A stretch of 64,000 bases of DNA, from assembly GCA_020436085.1 (NCBI GenBank), contig JAGQYM010000001.1, forward strand, positions 1-64,000, given 5' to 3'. This stretch comes from Cyclobacteriaceae bacterium (GTDB lineage: Bacteria; Bacteroidota; Bacteroidia; Cytophagales; Cyclobacteriaceae). Position numbers and translations under genes: made by a program. This document shows, piece after piece, positions 19,088 to 29,402 of this stretch; positions within the stretch are counted from its first letter, which is position 1; the number at the start of each line of letters is the position of its first letter. A model generated the notes under the pieces. That model searched no databases. It was not told the DNA's origin and saw only the letters and a list, made by a program, of their open reading frames with translations.

Positions 19088-20284
19088 CTACCTCGCAATA
19101 AAAATGAAATCGCTGCCAACAGCATTGTCACCAAAAACACCTGAACGAGGCTGTGGCTTTAGCGTCTCAACAAATGTGTTGATCTCGCCTGTAGTTAAAA
19201 TCAAATCCCTTCCCCCTCTAGTACGAAGCGCTTCTAAAAATTTTCTGGCGAAAGGAGAATTCATACCAGGCCGTCCATCTGGAACATATTCTTTACCGCC
19301 TGAAGTCAGATACCTGCGGGTTTTGTTTACCAGTTTACGGTTGACCATTTCCGATTGAGTTGCCTCCCGGTAAACCTCTTCATCCATCATCCCTCTGTGC
19401 GCAATGGCATCATCAAAAGTTCCGCCAAAACACACGTCCATTGTCAAATAGATGTGTTCGCATGGAATGTTATTGATAATAGAGCGAAGACGGTTATGTG
19501 ACAGATAAGAAGTCTTCGCCACATCATTGGCCAATGACTCGCGCGTTACCACAAAACCCTCACCAAAGGTCTCATCATATTGGCCATGCCCGGCAAAGAA
19601 GATAAACAATTGATCAAGCGGTTTGTATTTCTTCTCGGAGTACTCTCTGATTTTTGTTAGGATCTCCGCCTGGGTCCCGTTCTCCATCACCTCTACCTTA
19701 TAGCCATAGTTTTTCCTCAGCTCCTCGGCAATCATACGCCCATCGTTGATTGGGTTTACCAGGTCTGGCCAATTGTCGTAATCGTTACTAGTAAATAATA
19801 TAGCGTAGTCCGTGCGATCCAGTTTTGCAGCATCAGCGAGAGCAGCAGAGCCAACTCTGATGATCCGGTTGCTCAGTGTTTTAATACCGTCAACATTCTC
19901 AATCTGGATTTCAATGTAGTGACTTCCCTCCTGAAGGGTTAGCGTGCGATCAACCGATACTTTCAACTCCTCACCGGGTTGTGGCGTTGTAACAGAGGCA
20001 CCTTTGATTTCAGACTCGGCACTTTCCTTGAGTGCCATCGTCACTGACTTAATACGTTTCTTGCAGGCAGCCTCAAATGCAATCCTCACTTTGGTACTTT
20101 CGGAATAGAGGTTTTCGGCCAAAGGAGCGATCCATGTAATGGTAGGCACAAAAGATGACTCAACCAATTTAGCCGGATTAGAATAGTCAACGACAAATTC
20201 ATTGCTACGGCTTGTCACATTTTGTGCAAAAGCGAAGCTTACTGATAAAGTTTGCGCAAGAAGAAGTAGAATTACATTTTTCAT
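19088..20284 (-). CDS. exported caspase-family (peptidase C14) protein with Ig-like N-terminus
   Basis: 398 residues from ATG at 20284, chosen because the signal peptide (MKNVILLLLAQTLSVSFAFA) begins there. Residues of about 25-155 look like a beta-sandwich. The caspase-like domain runs from about 160 to the end. It starts DYAILFTSNDYDNWP, holds the catalytic histidine in FFAGHGQYDE (His233) and the catalytic cysteine in MDVCFGGTFD (Cys285). Both catalytic residues are present, so it may be an active cysteine protease of the metacaspase/gingipain clan. The cleavage specificity is unknown. The signal peptide places it outside the cytoplasm; it has no T9SS sorting domain. It begins 15 bases after the end of the 2045-residue T9SS gene, so co-transcription is likely. 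Confidence 0.88.
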   Translation of the reverse strand: MKNVILLLLAQTLSVSFAFAQNVTSRSNEFVVDYSNPAKLVESSFVPTITWIAPLAENLYSESTKVRIAFEAACKKRIKSVTMALKESAESEIKGASVTTPQPGEELKVSVDRTLTLQEGSHYIEIQIENVDGIKTLSNRIIRVGSAALADAAKLDRTDYAILFTSNDYDNWPDLVNPINDGRMIAEELRKNYGYKVEVMENGTQAEILTKIREYSEKKYKPLDQLFIFFAGHGQYDETFGEGFVVTRESLANDVAKTSYLSHNRLRSIINNIPCEHIYLTMDVCFGGTFDDAIAHRGMMDEEVYREATQSEMVNRKLVNKTRRYLTSGGKEYVPDGRPGMNSPFARKFLEALRTRGGRDLILTTGEINTFVETLKPQPRSGVFGDNAVGSDFIFIAR

Positions 20285-20299
20285 AGCACAGTTGTTCAA

Positions 20300-23200
20300 T
20301 TATCTACTCACAATGACTTTTCTGGTTTCCATTTGCTTTCCTGCAGATAGACGATACGTATACATGCCACTTGGCTCGTTCTCTACATTCCAGTCCACGG
20401 AATAAAATCCTGGTGCCAATACATCATCAACGAGATTGATAACCCTTCGTCCCATCATATCAAATACGTCCACTTTAACTGGCAGATTGGCTGATCCTGA
20501 TATTGTGAATCCGATGCTCGAATGGTTACTCGCAGGATTAGGGGTGGGAAATCCCAATGAAATACCCTCTGGCTTTATTTTATCACTCAAGTTTTCACCG
20601 AAATAGATTTTAAGTCGTGAGGATATTTTAGGATCCATAACGTAGTGATCGTTATTGCGCATGTCGACCATTTGCTGGGTTGCTGGGTCGTACAGCACCA
20701 ATTCCTTTACGTTGTCACCCAACAAATCCGGACTCCAAAAAATTGTGGTTTCCATAGCCTTGCTCGAAATCACTGTAAACTCCCACTCCTGATCTTCAGC
20801 CGTAGGTACCATATCACGGCTAAATTTGTTCATGAAATGTTCCGGATGACTAAATGCAATCTCGAGTTTGTCCTCAATCACAGGAGGTGCTAAATCATCA
20901 AAGTCATCATAGGAATATTTTGCATCGGGATGCATTCCAATCCCCCCAAGCAGAAACTCAGTGTCACCTTGTTTTAGAGTAAGAGGAACTAACCATTCAG
21001 GTTTATCCAGGTCGGAACTTAATTCAAATCGCTTTGTCCTACCTCCGGTAGCAGAGGTCTTCATTTTTATCGGCACCTGTTGTGCTTGATCTGCAAACAC
21101 AAAGCCGCCACTAAAGATCGCCATGTCATTGCCGTCTACATACGCTCCATTTTGGTAAACCTTGAGTGCTCCTACTCCAGTCAGTCCGGAAATTGACTCA
21201 TTCCAACTCGCAGTTACTGTATAGGGATTGCCAATCAAATTCCATCCCGCGGTCAAGCCAATGGAAAAAAGATTGTCTTGACTGTTGCTCGGAGACTCAG
21301 CACTTCCAAATTTGATATTGGCCCCATTGCGCGCGATCATGAAGTATCCCTCGCCTCGGGCCACGGAGTTAAATCCGTTAGGATACTCAATCCATGCCTC
21401 AGGGCTATTCTGGTATTTCAGAACTCTGTATTGCGTTCCATCCGGTTGTCCAAGTTCATCAAACAAAACACTGATTTGATTTGAAGGAAGGTTTTCAAAA
21501 GGCACACTCCTGATCTGAAAACTATTTACGGATGAGCCAGCTGCAATGGAGAGCGTGGTGTTGGTATCGTCAAATTCGAGCTTGATTTTATGGTAGCCAG
21601 TGGCAGGCTCCAGGGTTGTGTTGTCGGCTGCGTCCTTCGCTTCCAGGTAAAACTCCATGCCCATATCATCGAAGAATGATTCAAGAAGCGGAAATTCATA
21701 GGTAGAAGCTCCCGTGGCAGTTCCGAATACCTGCGAGAATTGTGTGGCAGTCGTCTTACGGTAGTGCATCACAAAGGAGGTAACGGCTTTATTGTCACTA
21801 GCTATCGCATTCAATTTCTGTTGTGTACCAAAGCCCTTTGGGAGCGAGACGTAGTCGTTTGCATTGAAAGTGATAACTGGGAATGTCAAATCTGGGGGTT
21901 CTACAGTTGTAAATGACCAATCACTTGGCGCTACAGCTAAGCTAGGATTCTGATATTGATCCCTGAACGCACCGTCATCCACACTTATAAAATACTGAGT
22001 CTGGTATTCAGTACTGGAATTTAGGGTATATGTGAAGGTATTGCCACTTACTGCTCCCGTAGTTACATTAATTGTTTGAAGAGGAGTTGCTGATTCGGAT
22101 CCTTGCCTTACTCTAATAAATTTTCCAGCAACAGGTGTCGCGGGCTCATCCAGTGTAATGCTTATCGTGCTGCCAATTGGGGCGGTAGTACTGTTTGCTT
22201 CGGGTGAAAATGTAAACGTTGGCCCGGTGACATCCTCAACAATAGTGAGAACTTGATTGATCGCTACGTTATTTAACGTTTGGACAATTCCACTCGGCCA
22301 TTTAATTTCAATAACATCCGCAACTGAAGCACTGCCCAATCCAAAGTGAGCAATAAGACTGTTTGAACTACCATATCCTGTCCTCGATGCGATTTCTCTA
22401 GTCTGTGATCTGGAAGGCGTATTAGTGGTCACTTTTATTCTGGCTCCAATAGCAGAACGGTTTGATTGAGTCCCTACAAGTTTTAGCTGTATCCAATTCC
22501 TCGTACCAGAATTCACCTGGGTATTTCTAAATAAAAGATTAGGTAAATCGACACTTGATGTAATCCCCTTAGCCGGATAGACATCCAAAAATCCGTCCCT
22601 GTCATAGTCAGCCATGGCTACCCCAAAACTTTGGAGTAATGGATTAATTACAATCTCGTTGCCACTGTACTTTGTGAAGTTTCCATTTCCATCATTAAAG
22701 AAAATCGAATTGGGGCTATCCGCGATGGATCCATTTGAGACGAAGAGGTCGAGATCTCCGTCATTATCAAGATCACCAAAGGATGAACCGAATGTTCGAT
22801 AAGTGTTTTCGGCTACTGGGCTGCTCGTAAGATTTGTAAACGTACCATCTCCATTATTACGCATCAGTATATTCGGTGAAATAGGGTTATTCAAAGACGA
22901 ACCAATAAACAAATCCATATCACCGTCATTATCGATATCACCCCAACTGGTAGTTCTGGCGAAAAAAATATCATCTGTAGCAAACACCGAGTTCGTGATT
23001 TTCTCAAATGTTCCATCACCTTTGTTTTTATAGAGCCTTATACCTCCGGGCTGATCAAAATTAACGGTGAACAAATCAGCAAGTCCATCATTATTATAGT
23101 CGACCGTATTGGCATCTCTCGAATTGGATATCTCATTAACGACTGGACCCGTAGTGATCTCCGCTAATCCTCCGTTTTGATTATTTCGAAAAAGCAAATC

Positions 23201-26200
23201 TCTCAGCTGTGCGGGCGTGGTGTTGGTGTCTTGCCCTACAAAGACGTCTATGTATCCATCATTATCCAAATCCATAGCTGTCGAACTTCTAAAGGCGGTA
23301 GAGTAGTTGTCCGTGGACGGGACAATTGTTTTAGTGAACTCCCAATTGCCATTATTAATTAACAGTAGATCCGGTATGCCATTTCCGCTTCTGGTAATGT
23401 ACACGTCTAGCTTTCCATCATTATTAAAATCAACAAGATTGATTCCCCTACTAACACCCGTATTTTCGTTGATCAACACCGCAATATCTTTGCGTTCAAA
23501 ACCTCCGTTACCAAGATTTTTATAGAATACTGGAGGAACTGGTTGAGTCTGGCTATTGGTAAACGAAGGCGATGCAATGTCTTCAAAGCCATCATTGTCC
23601 AGATCACCCCAGGAAACTCCTTGTTGGTTCTCAAAATTTAAGGATATATCATTCTCAACTGGTCTGAACAATACGGTTTGGAGAGTAATTGACTTCACCA
23701 CCGATGTGGCAGATGTCCCCGAGGAGTTGGATGCCTTCACACGATAATAATAGGTTGTGCCTTGCACCAGATTTTTATCGAGGTAAAACACTTTGTCGTA
23801 CGGAAGAGTTGCTACTTCTTGGTAATCACCGGGGGTTGTTGCTCTTTCTAATATAAAATTCTGAGCAAAATTTACCTGATTCCAGTTTATAAATGCCTCC
23901 GTTGGTGAGTAATTGTACACCTCAATTTCCGGTATATCTGGAATCGGATCACTAGCATTCAATGTGAATACGGTCGTGCCCTGCAAGGGGGGATCATTGA
24001 ATGGAGTAGTCTCCCATTTCAATGTCAATGTCTCGGTTGATGGGTTCCATGTACCTCCATTAGTCAGGTGAAATCCATTTTGAGCCAGATAGACAACTCC
24101 ACAATTTTCATCGATAATTGCAGATCGATTGGTGTTGTCAATGCCGAACACATAGTTCTCAATGATAAAAGTATTTATGGTGCCGAAGCGCAGTTTGATT
24201 GCAACATTGGAAGCAGAAAATGGACCAGCACCTCCGGGTGCGGTAAAACCCGCATCTGCGGTTGCCACAGCTGTCCAACTGCGGTTGTCAGGAATATCCG
24301 ATGCACATTGAGTTGGATAGTTAATTAGTAACTCATTGGTATACTCAGAATCACCAGCGCTGTTTATCCCTTTTACCCGCACATATTTAGGAAAGCCCGG
24401 ATCCCCAAACACAGGATAGTCCCATTTCCCCTGATTGTTGGGACCAAGGAAGCTAAATCGATCAAGTTCTGTGTACGAAAAGTTATTCCCATTTGACTCT
24501 TCGATCACAAATGACTCTGTATTGAAGTCATCTGTTTCGTAGTCCCAAACTATTGTTGCCTGATTATAGGTGGTTCCTTTAAGAACCAGGTTTGTCGGGG
24601 CAGGAGGTACAATCACCCCATTAACACTCTTATGAACTACCGATCCTTTGGTAGCAAGATAAAGGTAGGTTTCAAAGCCATTACTCGTACTCAATGGTTT
24701 TTTTACCCAAACCAAATCATTGACAAACGCTTCTTCGTCAAGTAAATTTTTACTTGTCCAAGTAGTACCACCATCTGCGGAGATTTGAAATTTACCGGGG
24801 TCATTTCCCATGGTGAAAATGTCCTGTTCGCTATATGCCCAGATTTTTACAGCCCGAAAACTAGAAGCCCAGCTGACGGTCGCGAATGAAGTGCCTCCAT
24901 TAGTTGATTTCTCTAAAGATGTCAGGGACGACAAAACCATAAGCACATCATCGGCAATCGTAAAATCAATAGCATTCGGAGCGAGCTGCGTAGCCACAGA
25001 TGAACCATTCGCAATTTTATAAATGCGGCTATCATATTCTCTTATATACACATTCCCTGTAGCATCCACTAATATCTTATCGTAGCCACCGGAGATACCT
25101 GTTATGGCAGTTTGGTTCCATGTTGCACCAAAATCATCACTAATGAGAAGGTTAGTCCCCTGAAGAGTATAAAGATCATTACCTAATACAGCCATCGGTG
25201 CATCATACCAATCTGTGCTTCGCACACTCCATGTCACTGATTCGTTATCAGATCTTATAATCCCATCCCCATAAGCAATTATTGAGTTGTCACCCATTAA
25301 TAACATACCTCTTATATAACGATCGACCGTGCCCGCAGCAACCAAATCCCAGGTAGCCCCATCATCAATCGAAATCTGGTAGCCTCTACCATTGCCAGGC
25401 ACCAAAAGGCGTTTTTCATTTGGTGTGACAATAATCTGTCGACCGTTGAATGACCTGATCCCATTGTTGGTTTCATTCCAGGAAACTCCTCCATCCATTG
25501 ATTTGTATACTCCGAATGAATTTCCAACCTTAAACAGCTCACTGGCCGACTTGGCTGCAAATGAAATAATCTCAGTAGGTCTTGCATAGTCAGTTCCACT
25601 GCTCCAGGTAGCGCCTCCATCCCCCGAGCTAAACATTTTATTCACGTCATTATTGAATAAAAAAAGGCTCCCCTGGCGGAAGTAAATTCTGCCGCTAAAA
25701 TTTGTCTCTACCAAATTGTTTTTGACTGAGGACCAAGCAGATCCAGTTGTCGATATTTTGTACGGCCCAACATTAGTAAGGGCATAAAGGTTATTTGGAG
25801 ATGCCTTGTCTAACGCAATCCTATACTGGAATGCTACTATTGATGGAAATCCGGATGAGCCAGCATCACTCCATACATTTCCGTTGCTGGTACCTTTTAA
25901 AATGCTTTGAAAATATCTGGAGACAAAAATTGATTCTGATGAATTTACTTCAAGTCCCGTGATTTCATTGCCAACAGGGTACAAGGTGGTTGAAAAAGTC
26001 GCGCCACCATTTGATGATCGCAAAATGCCATTAAATGTGGCTAAATAAATATCACCGTCAGGCGCAACTCTAATTATCCTCCCATCACTAAAAGATGTTG
26101 TAATTGTAACTTTGGACCAGGAAACCCCATCGCTAATTGAGGTGTAAAGATTTGCAAATGTGACAGCATAGATTTTCCCACTTTCATCCACTTCAACATC

Positions 26201-26437
26201 TCTGATCTCTCTATCGAATTGATCAAACCCACTAGTTACTCTTGTCCATGAATCGCCATCATCGGTCGAACGAAATAAACCATCTCCAGTAGCTGAGAGC
26301 AAAGTACCTGTTGAAAGACTTACAACATCTCTCACATCTCCACCGAATGGGCCATCACCGGCCCAAATGGTCTGTCCGTAGGCTGAAACCCCACAAAAGA
26401 AAAAAGCGATAAGGAATCTAACTTTGATCATAGTCAT
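20300..26437 (-). CDS. giant T9SS protein: Asp-box propeller, FnIII, VCBS/FG-GAP, UnbV, sorting domain
   Basis: 2045 residues. Signal peptide first (a second ATG two codons in, at 26431, is equally possible). About 20-600: Asp-box propeller (RSTDDGDSW, KSMDGGVSW, STNGGTSF). About 610-700 and 830-920: fibronectin III-like domains. About 930-1310: seven VCBS/FG-GAP calcium-binding repeats of the DxDNDGxxD kind (DLDNDGFEDI, DFNNDGKLDV, DIDNDGDMDLF). About 1310-1400: UnbV/ASPIC-like domain (FGLGSA, IKWPSG). About 1405-1515: Ig-like Big_5-type domain. About 1955-2045: T9SS type A sorting domain (PTPNPASN, DVFDMMGRRV, GMYTYRLS). It is a calcium-dependent surface or secreted adhesin-like protein by architecture; the ligand is unknown. 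It is six bases from the gene upstream. Confidence 0.88.
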   Translation of the reverse strand: MTMIKVRFLIAFFFCGVSAYGQTIWAGDGPFGGDVRDVVSLSTGTLLSATGDGLFRSTDDGDSWTRVTSGFDQFDREIRDVEVDESGKIYAVTFANLYTSISDGVSWSKVTITTSFSDGRIIRVAPDGDIYLATFNGILRSSNGGATFSTTLYPVGNEITGLEVNSSESIFVSRYFQSILKGTSNGNVWSDAGSSGFPSIVAFQYRIALDKASPNNLYALTNVGPYKISTTGSAWSSVKNNLVETNFSGRIYFRQGSLFLFNNDVNKMFSSGDGGATWSSGTDYARPTEIISFAAKSASELFKVGNSFGVYKSMDGGVSWNETNNGIRSFNGRQIIVTPNEKRLLVPGNGRGYQISIDDGATWDLVAAGTVDRYIRGMLLMGDNSIIAYGDGIIRSDNESVTWSVRSTDWYDAPMAVLGNDLYTLQGTNLLISDDFGATWNQTAITGISGGYDKILVDATGNVYIREYDSRIYKIANGSSVATQLAPNAIDFTIADDVLMVLSSLTSLEKSTNGGTSFATVSWASSFRAVKIWAYSEQDIFTMGNDPGKFQISADGGTTWTSKNLLDEEAFVNDLVWVKKPLSTSNGFETYLYLATKGSVVHKSVNGVIVPPAPTNLVLKGTTYNQATIVWDYETDDFNTESFVIEESNGNNFSYTELDRFSFLGPNNQGKWDYPVFGDPGFPKYVRVKGINSAGDSEYTNELLINYPTQCASDIPDNRSWTAVATADAGFTAPGGAGPFSASNVAIKLRFGTINTFIIENYVFGIDNTNRSAIIDENCGVVYLAQNGFHLTNGGTWNPSTETLTLKWETTPFNDPPLQGTTVFTLNASDPIPDIPEIEVYNYSPTEAFINWNQVNFAQNFILERATTPGDYQEVATLPYDKVFYLDKNLVQGTTYYYRVKASNSSGTSATSVVKSITLQTVLFRPVENDISLNFENQQGVSWGDLDNDGFEDIASPSFTNSQTQPVPPVFYKNLGNGGFERKDIAVLINENTGVSRGINLVDFNNDGKLDVYITRSGNGIPDLLLINNGNWEFTKTIVPSTDNYSTAFRSSTAMDLDNDGYIDVFVGQDTNTTPAQLRDLLFRNNQNGGLAEITTGPVVNEISNSRDANTVDYNNDGLADLFTVNFDQPGGIRLYKNKGDGTFEKITNSVFATDDIFFARTTSWGDIDNDGDMDLFIGSSLNNPISPNILMRNNGDGTFTNLTSSPVAENTYRTFGSSFGDLDNDGDLDLFVSNGSIADSPNSIFFNDGNGNFTKYSGNEIVINPLLQSFGVAMADYDRDGFLDVYPAKGITSSVDLPNLLFRNTQVNSGTRNWIQLKLVGTQSNRSAIGARIKVTTNTPSRSQTREIASRTGYGSSNSLIAHFGLGSASVADVIEIKWPSGIVQTLNNVAINQVLTIVEDVTGPTFTFSPEANSTTAPIGSTISITLDEPATPVAGKFIRVRQGSESATPLQTINVTTGAVSGNTFTYTLNSSTEYQTQYFISVDDGAFRDQYQNPSLAVAPSDWSFTTVEPPDLTFPVITFNANDYVSLPKGFGTQQKLNAIASDNKAVTSFVMHYRKTTATQFSQVFGTATGASTYEFPLLESFFDDMGMEFYLEAKDAADNTTLEPATGYHKIKLEFDDTNTTLSIAAGSSVNSFQIRSVPFENLPSNQISVLFDELGQPDGTQYRVLKYQNSPEAWIEYPNGFNSVARGEGYFMIARNGANIKFGSAESPSNSQDNLFSIGLTAGWNLIGNPYTVTASWNESISGLTGVGALKVYQNGAYVDGNDMAIFSGGFVFADQAQQVPIKMKTSATGGRTKRFELSSDLDKPEWLVPLTLKQGDTEFLLGGIGMHPDAKYSYDDFDDLAPPVIEDKLEIAFSHPEHFMNKFSRDMVPTAEDQEWEFTVISSKAMETTIFWSPDLLGDNVKELVLYDPATQQMVDMRNNDHYVMDPKISSRLKIYFGENLSDKIKPEGISLGFPTPNPASNHSSIGFTISGSANLPVKVDVFDMMGRRVINLVDDVLAPGFYSVDWNVENEPSGMYTYRLSAGKQMETRKVIVSR

Positions 26438-26443
26438 TCGGAA

Positions 26444-27178
26444 TCAATTCCCACTTGGAAACGCTGGATAGGGAAGTTCCTCGTCTGGCTGAGGACCTCC
26501 TTCACCGCCACTTCCACTTAATCCCACAACTGCACCACCAACCACGGCCAGTGGCACAATTACTTTAATTAGCAATGGTAGTTTTGGCACTACCCTAAAA
26601 TTTGGTGAGTACACAATCCCTGACGGGTTTTTGGTATCGGTGATCTTGATTCTATAATCATCGCCTTTCTCTGCATCTGAAGGAATGGACAACGAGGACG
26701 AGCCAGAATTCGGGTGGTTTACTTCACCAGCAATTCTCTGCGTTCCTTTGAATAATTCTATGTTGATGGGATTCGTGTTACCAGGACGCCACGCAATCGG
26801 ATACGATTTCCCTCTTCTATATTTTTTGTTGACGTTGAATTGCTGAAACTTAACAATAGGGGTGAATACCTTTCCGCGCAACTCCACTGCTACCTTCCCC
26901 TGGTAGTTACCCAACTCATCCGCCAGATTCCAGGTGACCTTCTTGTCTTTTCCCGGTTTCACCTCGTTTCCAATGTCACCTTTTACCCTTAATAGTGCTG
27001 TAGAGAAATTGTCTCGGTTAGAGTACAGGTCGAGAATATATTCATTGTTTGGATTGGAATCCTCCAAATCGTAATGAACGATTACGTTCTGACCAGCAAT
27101 TTCGATGTCTGTTATCTGTACATTCTGCGCACACAAAGTGATCGGCAGTAAAAGACCAATCAGGCAAAAAGTCCTCAT
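26444..27178 (-). CDS. small secreted Ig-like (Kre9/KNH-like) protein with C-terminal hydrophobic segment
   Basis: 244 residues. The signal peptide ends near LCAQN. Residues 20-110 form a beta-rich region (NVQITDIEIAGQNVIVHYD). Residues 115-195 match the look of Kre9/KNH-type Ig-like domains: FNVNKKYRRGKSYPIAWRPG, then IELFKG, SLSIPSD, and GDDYRIKITDTKNPSGIVYS. A hydrophobic stretch (LPLLIKVIVPLAVVGGAVVG) at about 202-222 and a Gly/Pro-rich end follow, suggesting a membrane anchor. It is the first gene of the string with the giant T9SS protein and the caspase, so it may help anchor or assemble them. That is inference. Confidence 0.75.
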   Translation of the reverse strand: MRTFCLIGLLLPITLCAQNVQITDIEIAGQNVIVHYDLEDSNPNNEYILDLYSNRDNFSTALLRVKGDIGNEVKPGKDKKVTWNLADELGNYQGKVAVELRGKVFTPIVKFQQFNVNKKYRRGKSYPIAWRPGNTNPINIELFKGTQRIAGEVNHPNSGSSSLSIPSDAEKGDDYRIKITDTKNPSGIVYSPNFRVVPKLPLLIKVIVPLAVVGGAVVGLSGSGGEGGPQPDEELPYPAFPSGN

Positions 27179-27254
27179 AGACAGGTTGTTAGGATACTCA
27201 ATGTAAGAAATTCTATTTAGATACCCAGAATCCTATCCCCCAAAAACGGGTAGA

Positions 27255-29348
27255 TTAACTAATCCGGCTCCAGTTTACGGCCGTCTTCTTAAGCGATTCA
27301 ATCTGCTGTTTTACCACTTTGTGTTCGGGCTTGGCCAGTTCTGGGTCGTTCTCCAGGATGCGAATAGCGGTTTCGCGAGCCACTTTTAGAACTGCTGCAT
27401 CCTTGCCGAGGTCTGCGATCAGCAAGTCAAGTGCACCACTCTGCTGCGTACCCATCAGGTCCCCGGGACCTCGCAGTTTCAAATCAGTTTCTGCGATCTC
27501 AAATCCGTTGTTGGTCTTCACCATCGTGCCCAATCTGATTTTCGATTCGGCACTCAGCTTGTAGTCCGTGACCAGAATACAATACGATTGCTCAGCACCT
27601 CGTCCCACCCGGCCTCGCAACTGATGTAATTGTGACAACCCAAATCGCTCTGCACTTTCGATGATCATCACCGAGGCATTGGGCACATCTACACCTACTT
27701 CGATCACAGTAGTTGCTACCATGATTTTAGTCTCACCTCTCACAAAGCGATCCATCTCAAAGTCCTTGGCCTCTGGTTTCATTTTACCGTGAAGGATACT
27801 CACCGGCACGTCAGGGAACGCTCGCACGATACTTTCGTATCCATCCATCAAATGTTTCAGGTCAAGTTTCTCGGATTCTTCAATTAATGGATACACGATA
27901 TAAATCTGCCGGCCTGACTTAATCTGCTGACGGATGAACTCGTTGATCTGTAATCGATGCGAATCGTATTGATGCGTAGTCTTGATAGGCTTCCTCCCTT
28001 TCGGTAATTCATCGATGACAGAAATTTCCAGGTCGCCATAGAGCGTCATGGCCAGTGTGCGTGGGATCGGTGTGGCCGTCATCACCAACACATGAGGATA
28101 GGCCTCTTTGTTTTTTTGCCACAGCTTCGATCGCTGCGCTACACCAAAGCGATGTTGCTCGTCAATTACTGCTAAACCCAATCGGTTGAATTTCACTTCA
28201 TCTTCGATGAGCGCGTGTGTACCAATCAGAATTTTTAGCTCTCCGGTCTGTAGTCGATAGTGAAGCTCATTCCGCGCCTTTTTTTTTGTCGATCCTGTGA
28301 GCAGCGATATGGAAATATCCATCATGTCAGCATATTTCTTCAGATTGTTGTAATGCTGCTGCGCGAGAATTTCTGTTGGCGCCATGAGCGCGGCCTGTGC
28401 ATCACTGCCAATAACCAATAGCATACAGATAAATGCCACGATAGTTTTGCCGCTGCCAACATCGCCCTGTAGCAACCTGTTCATTTGTTTACCCGACTTC
28501 ATATCCTGGTAGATCTCTCGAATCACCTTCTTTTGAGCCTCTGTCAACGGAAAGGGGAGATGTTCATCATAGAACCTCGTGAGGATTGACGTATCATTAA
28601 ACACAAGTCCCTTGAACTTCTCCTGACGCACCAGTTTCATTTTGATAAGTCGCAGTTGAATGAAGAAAAGCTCTTCGAACTTCAGGCGGTTTTGAGATTG
28701 TGTAAGCCACTCATGCGACTGTGGGAAGTGGATATGCTGAAGCGCCTCTGATTTGGAAATGAGTTTAAGTTTTTTTCTCAAATAGTCGGGCAGCGTTTCA
28801 CGAACATGTGGGAGCGCCACCGCCAACAGATCCTTTTCAATCTTTATTAAAAACCTATTGTCGAGATATTTATTTCTGAGCTTTTCACTAAGCGGATACA
28901 CCGGCTGAAGGAAACCTTTCTTTTCGCTCGTGTTGGTAACGGGTTCGATTTCGGGATGCGCTATTGAAATCGTTCGTCCATAGCGGTTGGGTTTTCCAAA
29001 TACAACGTATTCAATGCCAGGTTTGATTTTATCTAACGTCCAGTTGATTCCCTGAAACCATACGAGCTCAAGTTCACCCGTCTCATCTTCGAAGTAGGCG
29101 ACCAATCTCTTCTTTCTTCCCCCTCCCATCATTTCAAATCGCAGTATCTTCCCTTTGATTTGAACATGAGGCATCGTCTCATTTACTTCCTTAATGGAAT
29201 AGAAGCGAGTGCGGTCTTCGTAACGAAAGGGATAGTGCTGAATAAGATCTCCGAAGGTGTGAATCTTCAGTTCCTTTTGCAGCAACGCTGCCCGCTGTGG
29301 ACCAACGCCCTTTAAAAACTCAATGGATGTGTCGAAGTAATTGGCCAA
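27255..29348 (-). CDS. recG: ATP-dependent DNA helicase RecG
   Basis: About 697 residues, normal for RecG. It reverses stalled replication forks and migrates branched DNA. The N-terminal wedge begins FDTSIEFLKGVGPQRA. The helicase core shows Walker A GDVGSGKTIVA, the DExH-type box VIDEQHRFGVAQR, MTATPIPRTLA and the motif VI region QLRGRVGRG. No ATG lies near the conserved N-terminus. I chose TTG at 29348, which gives MANYFDTS; an earlier TTG at 29378 would add ten residues. It is not obviously co-transcribed with gldD upstream (54-base gap). Confidence 0.93.
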   Translation of the reverse strand: MANYFDTSIEFLKGVGPQRAALLQKELKIHTFGDLIQHYPFRYEDRTRFYSIKEVNETMPHVQIKGKILRFEMMGGGRKKRLVAYFEDETGELELVWFQGINWTLDKIKPGIEYVVFGKPNRYGRTISIAHPEIEPVTNTSEKKGFLQPVYPLSEKLRNKYLDNRFLIKIEKDLLAVALPHVRETLPDYLRKKLKLISKSEALQHIHFPQSHEWLTQSQNRLKFEELFFIQLRLIKMKLVRQEKFKGLVFNDTSILTRFYDEHLPFPLTEAQKKVIREIYQDMKSGKQMNRLLQGDVGSGKTIVAFICMLLVIGSDAQAALMAPTEILAQQHYNNLKKYADMMDISISLLTGSTKKKARNELHYRLQTGELKILIGTHALIEDEVKFNRLGLAVIDEQHRFGVAQRSKLWQKNKEAYPHVLVMTATPIPRTLAMTLYGDLEISVIDELPKGRKPIKTTHQYDSHRLQINEFIRQQIKSGRQIYIVYPLIEESEKLDLKHLMDGYESIVRAFPDVPVSILHGKMKPEAKDFEMDRFVRGETKIMVATTVIEVGVDVPNASVMIIESAERFGLSQLHQLRGRVGRGAEQSYCILVTDYKLSAESKIRLGTMVKTNNGFEIAETDLKLRGPGDLMGTQQSGALDLLIADLGKDAAVLKVARETAIRILENDPELAKPEHKVVKQQIESLKKTAVNWSRIS

Positions 29349-29402
29349 AACGAGGTATTCACTGCAAAATAGTATCAATGACGCAATCCTGCACGATTAA
29401 CC

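Noticed and set aside
20300..26437. Repeated DNA segments in the 2045-residue gene as a CRISPR-like or tandem repeat array
   Set aside because: The similarity is at protein level (Asp-box and DxDNDG repeats) with variable DNA and no regular repeat-spacer pattern.
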